Below, in pieces: positions 54,473 to 63,993 of a stretch of 64,000 nt of DNA. The stretch is from Parvibaculum lavamentivorans DS-1. GTDB lineage: Bacteria > Pseudomonadota > Alphaproteobacteria > Parvibaculales > Parvibaculaceae. The position numbers and the translations under genes were made by a program. Within the stretch, counting starts at the first letter, position 1; the number at the start of each line of letters is the position of its first letter. The stretch lies in NCBI RefSeq assembly GCF_000017565.1, contig NC_009719.1:3021001-3085000 (forward strand), in the 5' to 3' direction. The notes beneath the pieces are model-generated. The model saw only the letters and a list, made by a program, of their open reading frames with translations, was not told where the DNA came from and did not search any database.

Positions 54473-55266
54473 CTCTAAATTCGTCCGGATACCTCAGGCT
54501 TGGCGTCAATATCGACCATGTGGCGACAATACGGAATGCGCGGGGCGGCGATCATCCCGATCCCGTGCGCGCGGCGGAAGTGGCGGCTGCCGCAGGCGCC
54601 GACGGCATCACGGCCCATTTACGCGAGGACCGGCGCCACATCAGGGACGCGGACATTGCGCGGCTCAAGGGCGAGATCGGCCTGCCGCTCAACTTGGAAA
54701 TGGCGGCAACGCCCGAAATGCTCAACATAGCGCTCAGGCATGTGCCTCATGCCTGTTGCATTGTGCCGGAGCGGCGCGAGGAAGTGACGACGGAGGGGGG
54801 GCTCGATGCGGCGGGCCTTCACAACCACCTGAAGCCGATTGTGCAGCGGCTTGGCGATGCCGGCATTCGCGTTTCGCTTTTCATCAATGCGGATCGACGC
54901 CAGTTGGAGGCGGCCTGCTCGCTCGGGGCGCCGGTGGTTGAGCTTCATACAGGGGCCTATTGCGATGCGGCGGTGGCGCGGGAGAGTGCCAAGCGCGATG
55001 CGGAACTGGCGCGCCTGGCCATGGCAGCGCGGGAGGGAGCCGAACTCGGCCTCGAGGTTCATGCGGGACATGGATTGACCTTTGACACGGTGACTCCGGT
55101 GGCGGCACTGCCGGAGCTCGCGGAGCTCAATATCGGGCACTTCCTCGTCGGCGAGGCGATTTTTATCGGCCTCGATGCGAGCATCAAGCAGATGCGGGCG
55201 GCGATGGATGAAGCTCGAAAGAGCCTGGCGGCGGATGGTGCGGCAGGCGGGAAGGGCGGCGCATGA
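54469..55266 (+). CDS. pdxJ: Pyridoxine 5'-phosphate synthase
   Basis: A 265-residue TIM-barrel enzyme that makes pyridoxine 5'-phosphate from DXP and 3-amino-2-oxopropyl phosphate. Landmarks: [85 protein letters not shown] and a C-terminal [18 protein letters not shown] prefer the GTG at 54469 (GGGGGAGA upstream and GTGA overlap with DUF2062); an ATG at 54445 is in frame. It overlaps acpS by ATGA. Confidence 0.94.
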   Translation: MTLNSSGYLRLGVNIDHVATIRNARGGDHPDPVRAAEVAAAAGADGITAHLREDRRHIRDADIARLKGEIGLPLNLEMAATPEMLNIALRHVPHACCIVPERREEVTTEGGLDAAGLHNHLKPIVQRLGDAGIRVSLFINADRRQLEAACSLGAPVVELHTGAYCDAAVARESAKRDAELARLAMAAREGAELGLEVHAGHGLTFDTVTPVAALPELAELNIGHFLVGEAIFIGLDASIKQMRAAMDEARKSLAADGAAGGKGGA

Positions 55267-55664
55267 TTATCGGTATCGGCAACGACATCATCGATATCCG
55301 CCGGGTTCAGAAGACGCTGGACCGTTTCGGCGACCGTTTCATCGAGCGGATATTCACCGAGGTCGAGAAGGCGAAGTCGGAAGGGCGGCGGATGCGGGCG
55401 GCCTCTTATGCCAAGAGGTTTGCGGCGAAAGAGGCCTGCTCCAAGGCGCTCGGGACCGGGATGCGGCGCGGCGTTTTCTGGAAGGATATGGGGGTCGTGA
55501 ACCTGCGGGGCGGGCAGCCGACCATGGCGCTGACAGGGGGCGCCCTGGAGCGGCTGAAGGAGATGACGCCGGAGGGCACGGAGGCCGTCATTCACCTGAC
55601 GATTACCGACGATCACCCGCAGGCGCAGGCTTTCGTCATTATTTCGGTGGTGCCCAAGCCCTGA
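55263..55664 (+). CDS. acpS: Holo-[acyl-carrier-protein] synthase
   Basis: A 133-residue AcpS that transfers phosphopantetheine from CoA to apo-ACP. It begins [20 protein letters not shown] (Asp for Mg binding) and has [20 protein letters not shown] with the second metal acid, [20 protein letters not shown] and a C-terminal [20 protein letters not shown]. It overlaps pdxJ by four bases in the conserved pdxJ-acpS-lepB-rnc-era order. Confidence 0.95.
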   Translation: MIIGIGNDIIDIRRVQKTLDRFGDRFIERIFTEVEKAKSEGRRMRAASYAKRFAAKEACSKALGTGMRRGVFWKDMGVVNLRGGQPTMALTGGALERLKEMTPEGTEAVIHLTITDDHPQAQAFVIISVVPKP

Positions 55665-55729
55665 GTCATTGGGGGAGACGGGCGGTTTTATTGTGGTATG
55701 GTCCGCCGTTTTCGGGAGGAAACGGCCCA

Positions 55730-56509
55730 ATGGCGGGCAGGAGCTGGAAGATGACGATGAGCGAGAACGCGAAAAAACTGCGCAGCAGCTCGGTGGCTGA
55801 AAACCTGCGCACGATCATTTACGCGCTGCTTATCGCCCTTTTTATCCGGGCTTTCCTGTTTCAGCCGTTCTTCATTCCGTCGAGCTCGATGGAGTCGACG
55901 CTGCTGGTGGGCGACTATCTGTTCGTTTCCAAATACAGTTATGGCTATTCCAAGCATTCGCTGCCGTTCAGCCCGCCGCTCTTCAGCGGGCGCATCATGG
56001 GTGCGCAGCCGGAGCGCGGGGACATTGCGGTGTTCAAGCAGCCGAGCGACAACCACACCGATTTCATCAAGCGCGTCATAGGGTTACCGGGCGACTCCGT
56101 GCAGATGAAAGAGGGCGTTCTCTATCTCAACGACCGCGCGGTGCCGCGCGTCCGCGTCGACGATTTCATCTATCGCGACATGGCAGGGAATGTGCGGCGG
56201 GTGCCGCAATACAAGGAAACGCTGCCGAATGGCGTGTCCTACATCACGCTCGACATGAACAGGAACAGCGTGTGGGACAATACCGGCATCTATATCGTGC
56301 CGCAGGGCCACTACTTCATGATGGGCGACAATCGCGACAATTCCAGCGACAGTCGTGTAGCGGATTCAGTGGGTTACGTGCCTTTTGAAAACCTGATCGG
56401 CAAGGCGCAGATCACTTTCTTCTCGGCGGATGGCAGCGCGTCGTTCTGGCAAGTCTGGAAGTGGCCGTCCGCGATCCGTTGGGACCGTATCGCCAGATGG
56501 GTCGATTGA
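55730..56509 (+). CDS. lepB: Signal peptidase I
   Basis: A 259-residue inner-membrane serine protease that removes Sec/Tat signal peptides. One N-terminal helix (IIYALLIALFIRAFLF) precedes the catalytic Ser in FIPSSSMESTLLVGDYLFVS and the Lys in FIKRVIGLPGDSVQMKEGVL. The conserved MGDNRDNSSDSR follows. The ATG at 55730 is favoured by GGGAGGAAA upstream; 55751 would also give a normal protein. Its 3' end overlaps the rnc start by 13 bases. Confidence 0.95.
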   Translation: MAGRSWKMTMSENAKKLRSSSVAENLRTIIYALLIALFIRAFLFQPFFIPSSSMESTLLVGDYLFVSKYSYGYSKHSLPFSPPLFSGRIMGAQPERGDIAVFKQPSDNHTDFIKRVIGLPGDSVQMKEGVLYLNDRAVPRVRVDDFIYRDMAGNVRRVPQYKETLPNGVSYITLDMNRNSVWDNTGIYIVPQGHYFMMGDNRDNSSDSRVADSVGYVPFENLIGKAQITFFSADGSASFWQVWKWPSAIRWDRIARWVD

Positions 56510-57177
56510 ACGCCGCGCTTCAAGTCCGTTTAGCCCATGATTTCAAGGACTTGGGGCTTCTTTCTCGGGCGCTCACTCATCCAAGCGCGGATGGCGCGAA
56601 CTACCAGCGATTTGAATTTCTCGGCGACCGCGTGCTCGGTCTCGTCATCGCGGACTGGCTGCTGCGCGATTTTCCGCAGGCGGATGAAGGCGAATTAGCC
56701 ATTCGTTACAACGCGTTAGTCCGAAAGGAAGCCTGCGCGGAGGTGGCGGAACGGATCGGCCTCGGCGCCTGCATCACCATGGGTGCGGGCGAGGAAAAAG
56801 CCGGCGGAAGGCGGAAACCCGCCATTCTTGCCGATGCCTGCGAGGCGGTGATCGCGGCGCTCTATACCGATGGCGGACTACAGGCGGCGCGGCGGTTCAT
56901 CGAGACGGAATGGGCCTATCTCGTTGAAAAGTCTAGCGAAATTCCGCAGGACGCGAAGACCGCATTGCAGGAATGGGCGCAGGCGCGCGGGCAAGGCGTG
57001 CCGACATATACGCTGGTCGGCAGAAGCGGGCCGGACCACGCACCGGAATTCACGGTCGAGGTCTCGGCCGGCAAGGCCAAGCCCTTGAGGGCACAAGGAA
57101 ATTCCAAACGGCAGGCAGAGCAAACGGCCGCTCGCGCGCTGCTTGAAGCACTGGGCGTATGGCCCGCGAAGGACTGA
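56497..57177 (+). CDS. rnc: Ribonuclease III
   Basis: A 226-residue double-strand-specific RNase that processes rRNA and mRNAs. The signature NYQRFEFLGDRVLGLVIADW and the second acidic set LADACEAVIAALYTDGGLQA form the metal centre. The C-terminal dsRNA-binding domain is DAKTALQEWAQARGQGVPTY with GNSKRQAEQTAARALLEAL. The start is uncertain: ATG at 56497 inside lepB, GTG at 56461, or TTG at 56506. It precedes era, as in most bacteria. Confidence 0.95.
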   Translation: MGRLNAALQVRLAHDFKDLGLLSRALTHPSADGANYQRFEFLGDRVLGLVIADWLLRDFPQADEGELAIRYNALVRKEACAEVAERIGLGACITMGAGEEKAGGRRKPAILADACEAVIAALYTDGGLQAARRFIETEWAYLVEKSSEIPQDAKTALQEWAQARGQGVPTYTLVGRSGPDHAPEFTVEVSAGKAKPLRAQGNSKRQAEQTAARALLEALGVWPAKD

Positions 57178-57217
57178 AAACAGGTGACTGTCATCAAACT
57201 GCAAAGAAACCGTCACA

Positions 57218-58174
57218 ATGACAAATGAGACCCCGAAAGAGACGCACCTGGAAAACGGTGCCCGCGACGCTGAAGCGGGGATAACCCGCTGCGGCTTCGT
57301 CGCGATCATCGGCGCGCCCAATGCGGGGAAATCCACGCTGCTGAATCAGCTCGTCGGATCGAAGGTCGCGATCGTCACCCACAAGGTGCAGACGACGCGC
57401 TCGCGCATCCGCGGCATCGCGATGGAGGGGAATACCCAGATCGTCTTCGTCGACACGCCCGGCATCTTCAAGCCGAAGCGGCGGCTCGACAGGGCGATGG
57501 TGGATGCGGCCTGGGGCGGGGCGGGGGACTCCGATCTGATCGTCCTGATGGTCGACATGGAGAGCGGCCGCGACAGCGATGTGGACCGGATTCTCGAGGG
57601 GCTGAAGTCGCAGGGACGGAAAGCCATCCTCGTGCTGAACAAGGTGGATGCCTGTCCCCGCGAAAAGCTGCTGAAGACAGCGGCGGCGCTGAACGAGACC
57701 GGCATCTTCACCGAGACCTTCATGATCTCGGCGCTGAAGGGCGACGGGGTGGCGGATCTGAAGAAATACCTCGCCGGGCTGATGCCGCCGGGCCCCTGGC
57801 ATTATCCCGAAGACCAGGCGGCGGATGTGCCGCTGCGCTCGCTTGCCTCGGAGGTGACGCGCGAGAAGCTCTTCCTGCGGCTGCATGACGAGCTGCCCTA
57901 TTCGCTGACGGTCGAGACGGAAAGCTGGGAGCAGAAGAAGGATGGCTCGATCCGCATCGCGCAGGTGATTTTCGTGGAGCGGGACAGCCAGAAGAAGATC
58001 GCGCTCGGCAAGGGCGGGCAGACCATCAAGACGGTCGGCCAGCTTGCGCGCGAGGAACTGCAGGAGATGCTGGAAACGAAAGTGCATCTCTTCCTGTTCG
58101 TGAAGGTGCGCGAGAACTGGTCGGACGACCGCGAACGCTACCGCGAGATGGGACTCGACTTTCCGAAGGACTAG
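57218..58174 (+). CDS. era: GTPase Era
   Basis: A 318-residue Era GTPase that binds the 3' end of 16S rRNA and assists 30S assembly. G1: VAIIGAPNAGKSTLLNQLVG; G2: HKVQTTRSRIRGIAME; G3: VFVDTPGIFKPKRRLDRAMV; G4: LVLNKVDA; G5: ISALKGDGV. The C-terminal KH domain is present (RIAQVIFVERDSQKKIALGK, GGQTIKTVGQ). The N-terminal 20 residues are an alphaproteobacterial-type extension. It lies 40 bases after rnc. Confidence 0.97.
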   Translation: MTNETPKETHLENGARDAEAGITRCGFVAIIGAPNAGKSTLLNQLVGSKVAIVTHKVQTTRSRIRGIAMEGNTQIVFVDTPGIFKPKRRLDRAMVDAAWGGAGDSDLIVLMVDMESGRDSDVDRILEGLKSQGRKAILVLNKVDACPREKLLKTAAALNETGIFTETFMISALKGDGVADLKKYLAGLMPPGPWHYPEDQAADVPLRSLASEVTREKLFLRLHDELPYSLTVETESWEQKKDGSIRIAQVIFVERDSQKKIALGKGGQTIKTVGQLAREELQEMLETKVHLFLFVKVRENWSDDRERYREMGLDFPKD

Positions 58175-58261
58175 ATCGTCCTCCGCCGCGCCCGCAGATT
58201 GTCCTCTCTCACGCCCGGCCATGCTACAAAGCGGATCGCATGGACGAAAGGTTGCCGGATC

Positions 58262-58990
58262 GTGGAGTGGCGGGACGAAGGGATTGTGTTGTCGGCGCGG
58301 GCTCATGGCGAGACGGGCGCGATCCTGGAGCTTTTCACGCGGGAGCAGGGGCGGCATCTCGGGCTTGTGCATGGCGGCGCGGGGCGGCGGATGCGGAGCG
58401 TGCTGCAGCCGGGCAACAAGCTGGCGGCGCATTGGCGGGGGCGGCTTTCCGAACATCTCGGCACCTATCAGGTGGAGCTGGTGAAGCCGCTGGCGGGGCT
58501 TTTGATGGACGATCCGCTGGCGCTGCTGGGCCTGAGCGCGGCGAGCGCCATTTGCAGCATCCTGCCGGAACGGGAGGCGCATCCGGCACTTTACGACGGC
58601 TATGAAGTGCTGCTCGACACGATGCGGGACGAGGATGTGTGGCCGGCGGTGTTTGTGCGCTGGGAGCTGGGGCTTTTGCAAGAGCTGGGCTTCGGGCTCG
58701 ACCTCACGCAATGCGCGGCGACGGGAAGCCGCGACGATCTCGCCTATGTGTCGCCGCGGAGCGGGAGCGCGGTGAGCCGGGGGGCGGGCGAAATCTACAA
58801 GGAGCGGCTCTTCCGGCTGCCGGGCTTTCTGGTGGGGAGCCAGGCGGGCGCGGCGGAGGCGGCGGATGTGGCGGAAGGCCTGCGGCTGACGGGACATTTT
58901 CTGGAGCGGCATCTCTTCGCGGCGCATGAGCGGCACCTGCCGGATGCGCGGATCAGGCTCATGGAGAAGATGGCGGCGAGGGCGGAGTGA
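58262..58990 (+). CDS. recO: DNA repair protein RecO
   Basis: A 242-residue RecO that anneals DNA and loads RecA with RecR. It has an N-terminal OB fold (WRDEGIVLSARAHGETGAIL, LFTREQGRHLGLVHGGAGRR) and a helical C-terminal half (FVRWELGLLQELGFGLDLTQ). Only the first of the usual cysteines is visible (QCAATG), so a zinc finger is doubtful. The family begins with MEWRDEGIVL, so the GTG at 58262 is preferred to the ATG-like start at 58199. It follows era and precedes a dispersed repeat and parC. Confidence 0.92.
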   Translation: MEWRDEGIVLSARAHGETGAILELFTREQGRHLGLVHGGAGRRMRSVLQPGNKLAAHWRGRLSEHLGTYQVELVKPLAGLLMDDPLALLGLSAASAICSILPEREAHPALYDGYEVLLDTMRDEDVWPAVFVRWELGLLQELGFGLDLTQCAATGSRDDLAYVSPRSGSAVSRGAGEIYKERLFRLPGFLVGSQAGAAEAADVAEGLRLTGHFLERHLFAAHERHLPDARIRLMEKMAARAE

Positions 58991-59059
58991 GCGGCGAATC
59001 GCTGGTATAGTCGGCGCGCGGGAGAATGCCGTTTGCGCGTTCGGCCCGGTGAGGCAGAG

Positions 59060-59130
59060 CCCCCGCCCCGAAATTTGTTTCGCTGACGCTACTCAAATTT
59101 CGACCCTCCCCCCAGGGGAGGGTGGGAAGA
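59060..59130. repeat. Two-hairpin dispersed repeat, copy 2
   Basis: A 71-bp copy between recO and parC. Its first stem is CGAAATTTG, 16-base loop, CAAATTTCG (59069-59102); the second hairpin is ACCCTCCCC-CCA-GGGGAGGGT, followed by GGGAAGA, identical to the copy at 7864-7923. The differing first stem remains perfectly paired. A short TCGCAATGACG block at 59141-59151 after it matches the end of the 41-bp repeat near 61441. Confidence 0.8.
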
Positions 59131-59175
59131 GGCGAAGGCCTCGCAATGACGACCAAGTAACGAGAAGATTTGCCG

Positions 59176-61422
59176 ATGACCAAAGTTGCACCGCCGCCGG
59201 AGCCGGAACACGAGATCAATTTGCGGGAGGCGCTGGAGGAGCGGTATCTCGCTTATGCGCTCTCGACGATCATGCATCGGGCGCTGCCGGATGTGCGGGA
59301 CGGGCTGAAGCCGGTGCATCGGCGCGTACTGTTCGCGATGCGGCAGCTGAAACTCGATCCGGGGTCGGGGTTCAAGAAATCGGCGCGCGTGGTGGGCGAT
59401 GTCATCGGCCGCTACCATCCGCATGGCGACCAGTCGGTCTATGACGCGCTGGTGCGGCTGGCGCAGAGTTTTTCGGTGCGCTATCCGCTGGTCGACGGGC
59501 AGGGCAATTTCGGCAATGTGGACGGCGATAACGCGGCGGCGATGCGCTACACCGAAGCGCGGCTGACGGAAGTTGCGGCGCAGCTGCTGAACGGGATCGA
59601 CGAGGACACGGTCGATTTTCGCGACACCTATGACGGCGAGGACAGCGAGCCGACGGTGCTGCCCGGCGCCTTTCCGCAATTGCTGGCGAATGGCGCGGCG
59701 GGGATCGCGGTCGGCATGGCGACCAGCATTCCGCCACATAATGCGGCCGAGCTTTGCGACGCGGCGCTTTATCTCATCAAGCATCCGAATGCGAAGACGG
59801 AGAAGCTGGTCGAATTCGTGAAGGGGCCGGACTTTCCGACGGGCGGCATCATCGTGGAACCGAGGGCGGCGATGCTCGAGGCTTACGAGACGGGGCGCGG
59901 CGGCTTTCGCGTGAGGGCGCGGTGGGAGCAGGAAGAGCTGCCGCGCGGCGGCTACCAGATCGTCGTCACGGAAATTCCCTATCAGGTGCAGAAGTCGAAG
60001 CTGGTGGAGAAGATCGCCGAGCTGTTGCAGGCCCGCAAGCTGCCGCTGCTGGAAGATGTGCGCGACGAGAGCGCGGAGGAAATCCGCCTCGTGCTGGTGC
60101 CGAAGGCGAGGACCGTCGATCCGGCGCATCTGATGGAGTCGCTTTTCCGTTCGACCGAGCTGGAGAACCGCTTTCCGCTCAACATGAACGTGCTCTCCGC
60201 CGGGCAGGTGCCGGGCGTGATGTCGCTACGCGGCGTGCTGCGGGCATGGCTTGAGCATCGCAAGGTTGTGCTGGTGCGGCGCTCGAACTTCCGGCTCGAC
60301 AAGATCGAGAAGCGGCTCGAAGTGCTGGAAGGCTATCTCAAGGCCTATCTCAATCTCGACGAGGTGATCCGCATCATCCGGCAGGAGGATGAGCCGAAGC
60401 CGGCGCTCATCAAGAAGTTCAAGCTCACTGACAACCAGGCGGAAGCCATTCTCAACATGCGGCTGCGATCTTTACGCAAGCTGGAGGAGATGGAAATTCG
60501 CGGCGAGCACAAGGAACTGTCGGCGGAGCAGAAGGCGCTGAAGTCGCTCGTCAAATCCGAGGACAAGCAATGGGCGCGTGTCGCGGACGAGATCAAGGAA
60601 GTGAAGGCGCTGTTCGGACCGAAGACGGCGCTCGGCGCGCGGCGGACGAAATTCTCCGATGCGCCGGCGATCGAATATGTGCCGATGGAAGCGATGATCG
60701 AGAAGGAGCCGGTGACGGTCGTCTGCTCCAAGAAGGGCTGGATCCGCACGATGAAGGGGCATGTCGGGCCTGATACGGAGATCAAGTTCAAAGAAGGCGA
60801 TGCGGGACGCTTCCTGCTTCACGCGGAAACGACCGACAAGGTTTTGCTGTTTGCGACGGATGGGCGCTTCTACACACTCGACGTGACCAAGCTGCCGGGC
60901 GGGCGCGGCAATGGCGAGCCGGTGCGGCTGATGATCGACCTCGACGAGAGCCACGAGGTGGTGGAGCTCTTCGTACACCAGCCGGGGCGGAAGCTCATCG
61001 TCGCGTCGCATGAAGGCAATGGCTTCATCGTGCCGGAAGACGAGGTGGTGGCGATGCGCCGGGCGGGCAAGCAGGTGCTGAACGTGACCGGCAAGGACGA
61101 GGCGATTGCCTGCGCGCCGGTGCAGGGAACGCATGTGGCGGTGATCGGCGACAACCGGAAGCTGCTGATCTTCCCGGTGAAAGAGGTGAACGAGATGACG
61201 CGCGGCAAGGGCGTGCGGCTGCAACGCTATGCCGATGGCGGGCTCGCGGATGTGAAGACCTTCAACCTGAAAGAGGGGCTGACTGTTTACGACAAGAGCG
61301 GCAGGCAGCGGAACTTCCCGGACCTCAAGGACTGGGTGGGCGCGCGGGCGCAGGCCGGACGCTTGCCGCCCAAGGGCTTCACGAGCGAGCGGAAGTTCGG
61401 GGGGCCGTTCGGGGCGGTGTGA
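59176..61422 (+). CDS. parC: DNA topoisomerase IV subunit A
   Basis: A 748-residue ParC that decatenates chromosomes. The breakage-reunion domain has [20 protein letters not shown] and [15 protein letters not shown]; the quinolone-region block is [20 protein letters not shown]; the catalytic tyrosine is in [13 protein letters not shown]. The C-terminal beta-pinwheel repeats are [37 protein letters not shown] and [20 protein letters not shown]. The position of E. coli Ser80 is Gln here. ATG 59176 is preferred over TTG 59170. It ends the long rightward cluster of housekeeping genes. Confidence 0.96.
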   Translation: MTKVAPPPEPEHEINLREALEERYLAYALSTIMHRALPDVRDGLKPVHRRVLFAMRQLKLDPGSGFKKSARVVGDVIGRYHPHGDQSVYDALVRLAQSFSVRYPLVDGQGNFGNVDGDNAAAMRYTEARLTEVAAQLLNGIDEDTVDFRDTYDGEDSEPTVLPGAFPQLLANGAAGIAVGMATSIPPHNAAELCDAALYLIKHPNAKTEKLVEFVKGPDFPTGGIIVEPRAAMLEAYETGRGGFRVRARWEQEELPRGGYQIVVTEIPYQVQKSKLVEKIAELLQARKLPLLEDVRDESAEEIRLVLVPKARTVDPAHLMESLFRSTELENRFPLNMNVLSAGQVPGVMSLRGVLRAWLEHRKVVLVRRSNFRLDKIEKRLEVLEGYLKAYLNLDEVIRIIRQEDEPKPALIKKFKLTDNQAEAILNMRLRSLRKLEEMEIRGEHKELSAEQKALKSLVKSEDKQWARVADEIKEVKALFGPKTALGARRTKFSDAPAIEYVPMEAMIEKEPVTVVCSKKGWIRTMKGHVGPDTEIKFKEGDAGRFLLHAETTDKVLLFATDGRFYTLDVTKLPGGRGNGEPVRLMIDLDESHEVVELFVHQPGRKLIVASHEGNGFIVPEDEVVAMRRAGKQVLNVTGKDEAIACAPVQGTHVAVIGDNRKLLIFPVKEVNEMTRGKGVRLQRYADGGLADVKTFNLKEGLTVYDKSGRQRNFPDLKDWVGARAQAGRLPPKGFTSERKFGGPFGAV

Positions 61423-61440
61423 GCGAAGTCCGAGTTTGCG

Positions 61441-61481
61441 GCTTCATGGATTGCCGCGTCGCTTCGCTCCTCGCAATGACG
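61441..61481. repeat. 41-bp repeat, copy A
   Basis: Identical over 41 bases to 61890-61930; it begins GCTTCATGGATTGCCGCG and ends CGCAATGACG. A shorter, inverted relative lies at 61510-61539, so copy A and that one can pair as a long hairpin with a 28-base loop. Sequences with GTCATTGCGAG...GCAATCCA recur in many bacterial genomes. Confidence 0.9.
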
Positions 61482-61509
61482 TGGTTAGTTTGATTTCATA
61501 TCTCAAACA

Positions 61510-61539
61510 CGTCATTGCGAGCGAAGCGAAGCAATCCAT
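61510..61539. repeat. Inverted, shorter form of the 41-bp repeat
   Basis: CGTCATTGCGAGCGAAGCGA followed by AGCAATCCAT is the reverse complement of most of copy A with two small deletions. It lies between copy A and the GIY-YIG gene. Confidence 0.85.
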
Positions 61540-61581
61540 AGGGCGCCTGCGACAGGGTGGGGCGGCTAGCGGGAGTGACAA

Positions 61582-61869
61582 ATGAAGCGTCCGGCCGTCT
61601 ACATTGTCGCAAACAAGCGGAACGGAACCATCTATACCGGCGTGACATCACATCTGGAGCGGCGCATCTATGAGCATCGAGAAGGAGTGCTATCCGGTTT
61701 CTCAAAACGCTATGGCTGCAAGATGCTCGTCTGGTACGAAATGCTAGACGAGATGGAATATGCGATTGCACGCGAGAAGCAGATCAAGGCCGGTACGAGG
61801 CAAAAGAAGATCGATCTCATCCAAAGCGGGAATCCCGAATGGCGGGATTTGTATGAGGAGTTGATCTGA
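61582..61869 (+). CDS. GIY-YIG nuclease-fold protein
   Basis: A 95-residue GIY-YIG domain: VYIVANKRNGTIYTGVTSHL is the GIY...YIG-like pair (VYI, YTG), RRIYEHREG holds the Arg/His positions and EMEYAIAREKQIKAGTRQKK is the conserved acidic-basic helix. This is the short YhbQ/YazA-type protein often found in many copies per genome. Copies A and C of a 41-bp repeat bracket it at 61441 and 61890, suggesting a linked mobile or repair function. Whether it is an active nuclease is unknown. Confidence 0.9.
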   Translation: MKRPAVYIVANKRNGTIYTGVTSHLERRIYEHREGVLSGFSKRYGCKMLVWYEMLDEMEYAIAREKQIKAGTRQKKIDLIQSGNPEWRDLYEELI

Positions 61870-61889
61870 GGTTTGGGGCGATCCCTACC

Positions 61890-61930
61890 GCTTCATGGAT
61901 TGCCGCGTCGCTTCGCTCCTCGCAATGACG
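61890..61930. repeat. 41-bp repeat, copy C
   Basis: Direct repeat of copy A, 449 bases downstream of it, starting 20 bases after the GIY-YIG stop and ending 21 bases before the stop of the opposite-strand gene at 61952. Confidence 0.9.
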
Positions 61931-61951
61931 AATTTTCTGAAGCAAGGACGT

Positions 61952-62443
61952 TCAGTTTATCGTCAGGGGCTCGCGGATTTCGTAGCCCCAGTAGCGGATG
62001 AAGAGGATGTAGTCGCCGGGCGTTACGCGAGTGGGATCGAGGTTCAGCGTGTAGTTGCCGGTCATGTTCGTCTTCGGTTCGAGCGCGCCCGTTACCGGCA
62101 GATTGACGCAAGGCTCGTCGTCGCGCTGCGACTGGACGAGGTTCTTGTCTTCATCGGTGACGAACCAGCGGAAAATATCGCATTGGGAGCGGAGTTCCAG
62201 CGGCAGCGCCTCGTCGGTGTTGTTGGCGAGGGTGAGGCTTACATCAAGCGTTGTCAGCGAGGTGGCGCTGTAGGTCGCGGGCTGGCTCAAGCGGGCGGTG
62301 AGTTCGACCGGCTCGCTCATATCGACGCGGCCGGTGACGATGAAGAACATGACGACGCCGACCATCGCAAGGGCGACGAGCGCGAAGCGCATCATGTTGC
62401 GGCCTGCTTCCTCGGCCGCTTCTGTTGTGGGACGTTTTGCCAT
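61952..62443 (-). CDS. Membrane-anchored protein with an extracytoplasmic beta domain
   Basis: A 163-residue protein with one N-terminal hydrophobic helix (FALVALAMVGVVMFFIVTG) and an outside domain of beta-type sequence: TLDVSLTLANNTDEALPLEL, two cysteines (SQCDIFRW, EPCVNL) that may form a disulfide, and LNLDPTRVTPGDYILFIRYW. This resembles BsuPI-like proteinase-inhibitor folds, but the match is by pattern only. The ATG at 62443 is chosen over 62482. It lies 5 bases after the TRAP permease gene and may be co-transcribed with it. Confidence 0.6.
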   Translation of the reverse strand: MAKRPTTEAAEEAGRNMMRFALVALAMVGVVMFFIVTGRVDMSEPVELTARLSQPATYSATSLTTLDVSLTLANNTDEALPLELRSQCDIFRWFVTDEDKNLVQSQRDDEPCVNLPVTGALEPKTNMTGNYTLNLDPTRVTPGDYILFIRYWGYEIREPLTIN

Positions 62444-62448
62444 GTGGA

Positions 62449-63993
62449 TTACATACCGCCGAAGAGGACGCCCGGCAACCATGTGGCGAGGGCGGGGAAA
62501 AGGGCGATGACGCCGAGCGCCAGAAGCTGCAGCAGGACGAAGGGAACGGCGCCGCGATAAATCTGCATGGTGCTGACGCTCTCAGGCGCGACGCCGCGCA
62601 GATAGAAGAGGGCGAAGCCGAAGGGCGGCGTGAGGAAGGAGGTCTGCAGATTGACCGCCATCATGACGCCGAGCCAGATGGGATTGACGTCCATCATCAG
62701 CAGGATCGGAGCGACGATCGGCACCACGACGAAGATGATCTCGATGAAATCGAGAAAGAAGCCGAGCGCGAACATGATGAGCATGACGGTGATGACCGCG
62801 CCGGTGGCGCCGCCCGGCATGGAATTCAGGAATTCATGCACCGTGTCGTCGCCGCCGAGGCCACGGAAGACGAGGCTGAAAAGCGCGGCGCCGATCAGGA
62901 TGATGAAGACCATTGAGGTGATGCGCGCGGTGCTTTGTGTGACCTCGCCTATGACGCCGCTGCCCCAGAGGCGGAAGATGCTGGCGAAGAGACCCCAGGC
63001 AACGACGGCGCAGAGCGCATAGGCGAACCAGATGGCAAGCCAGTCGCTGCCGGAGATTTCGCTGCGCGCGGTCCGAAGATCCACAAAGGAGGTGAGCAGC
63101 AGCAAGGCGGCCAGCGCGGCGGCGGCCATGCGGACGGGAAGCTTGAGGCCGCCCGCGCGGTCGCCCGCGAGGAGGATGGAGCCGATGGCGCCGAGCGCAG
63201 CGGCTTCCGTCGGCGTTGCGATGCCGCCGAGGATCGAGCCCATGACGGCGACGATGAGCGCGACGGGCGGGAGAAGAGCGCGCAGCGTGCGGCGATAGAG
63301 TTCGGCGGTGGTGACGCTGTCATCGACCGGCATGGCGGGGGAGGACTTCGGATCGAGCGCGGCGCGGACGACCTGATAGAGGATGTAGAAGCCGACCAGC
63401 ATGAGGCCGGGCAGCAGCGCGCCCGCGAAGAGATCGCCGACCGAGAGCGTATCCGGCATCCAGTTGTTCTGTTCGAGCTGTGCCTTCTGGTAGGCGTTGG
63501 CGAGTGTGTCGCCGAGCAGCACGAGGACAATGGAGGGCGGGATGATCTGCCCGAGCGTGCCGGCGGCCGCGATGGAGCCGGAGGCGAGGGCGGGATCGTA
63601 GCCGCGGCGCAGCATGGTGGGGAGAGCGAGGAGCCCCATCGTCACCACGGTTGCGCCGACGATGCCTGTGGAGGCGGCGAGGAGCGCGCCGACGATGGAG
63701 ACAGAGATGCCGAGGCCGCCGCGCAAATGGCCGAAGAGGCGGCCCATGTTTTCGAGCAGTTCCTCCGCGACCTTGGAACGCTCCAGCATGGTGCCCATGA
63801 AGACGAAAAGCGGCACGGCGATCAGCACGTCGTTCGTCATGTTGCCGTAGATGCGTTGCGGCAGCGCAGCCATGAAGCCGAAGTCGAAGACGCCGAAGGC
63901 CATGCCGAGGAGGCCGAAGACGAGCGCGACGCCGGCCAGCGTGAATGCGACGGGGAAGCCGGTGAGCAGTACCGCGCAGACGGCGATGAACAT
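62449..63993 (-). CDS. TRAP-type large permease (DctM-like), 5' end possibly beyond the window
   Basis: A protein of at least 514 residues with many hydrophobic helices, matching the DctM large subunit: FVFMGTMLERSKVAEELLEN, LAASTGIVGATVVTMGLLAL, SIAAAGTLGQIIPPSIVLVL and, near the end, FALGFFLDFIEIIFVVVPIV and NLQTSFLTPPFGFALFYLRG. These carry the TRAP-type helix-break motifs. It works with a small membrane protein and a periplasmic binding protein, neither seen here. The first Met lies 8 bases from the window end, and preceding codons are in frame, so the true start is probably upstream. The central segment is longer than in compact DctM proteins. Confidence 0.88.
   Translation of the reverse strand: MFIAVCAVLLTGFPVAFTLAGVALVFGLLGMAFGVFDFGFMAALPQRIYGNMTNDVLIAVPLFVFMGTMLERSKVAEELLENMGRLFGHLRGGLGISVSIVGALLAASTGIVGATVVTMGLLALPTMLRRGYDPALASGSIAAAGTLGQIIPPSIVLVLLGDTLANAYQKAQLEQNNWMPDTLSVGDLFAGALLPGLMLVGFYILYQVVRAALDPKSSPAMPVDDSVTTAELYRRTLRALLPPVALIVAVMGSILGGIATPTEAAALGAIGSILLAGDRAGGLKLPVRMAAAALAALLLLTSFVDLRTARSEISGSDWLAIWFAYALCAVVAWGLFASIFRLWGSGVIGEVTQSTARITSMVFIILIGAALFSLVFRGLGGDDTVHEFLNSMPGGATGAVITVMLIMFALGFFLDFIEIIFVVVPIVAPILLMMDVNPIWLGVMMAVNLQTSFLTPPFGFALFYLRGVAPESVSTMQIYRGAVPFVLLQLLALGVIALFPALATWLPGVLFGGM

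Noticed and set aside
55175-56509. A 444-codon frame joining the end of pdxJ/acpS to lepB
   Set aside because: The first half is the other frame of acpS; only the part from 55730 matches signal peptidase I, with its own ribosome site.
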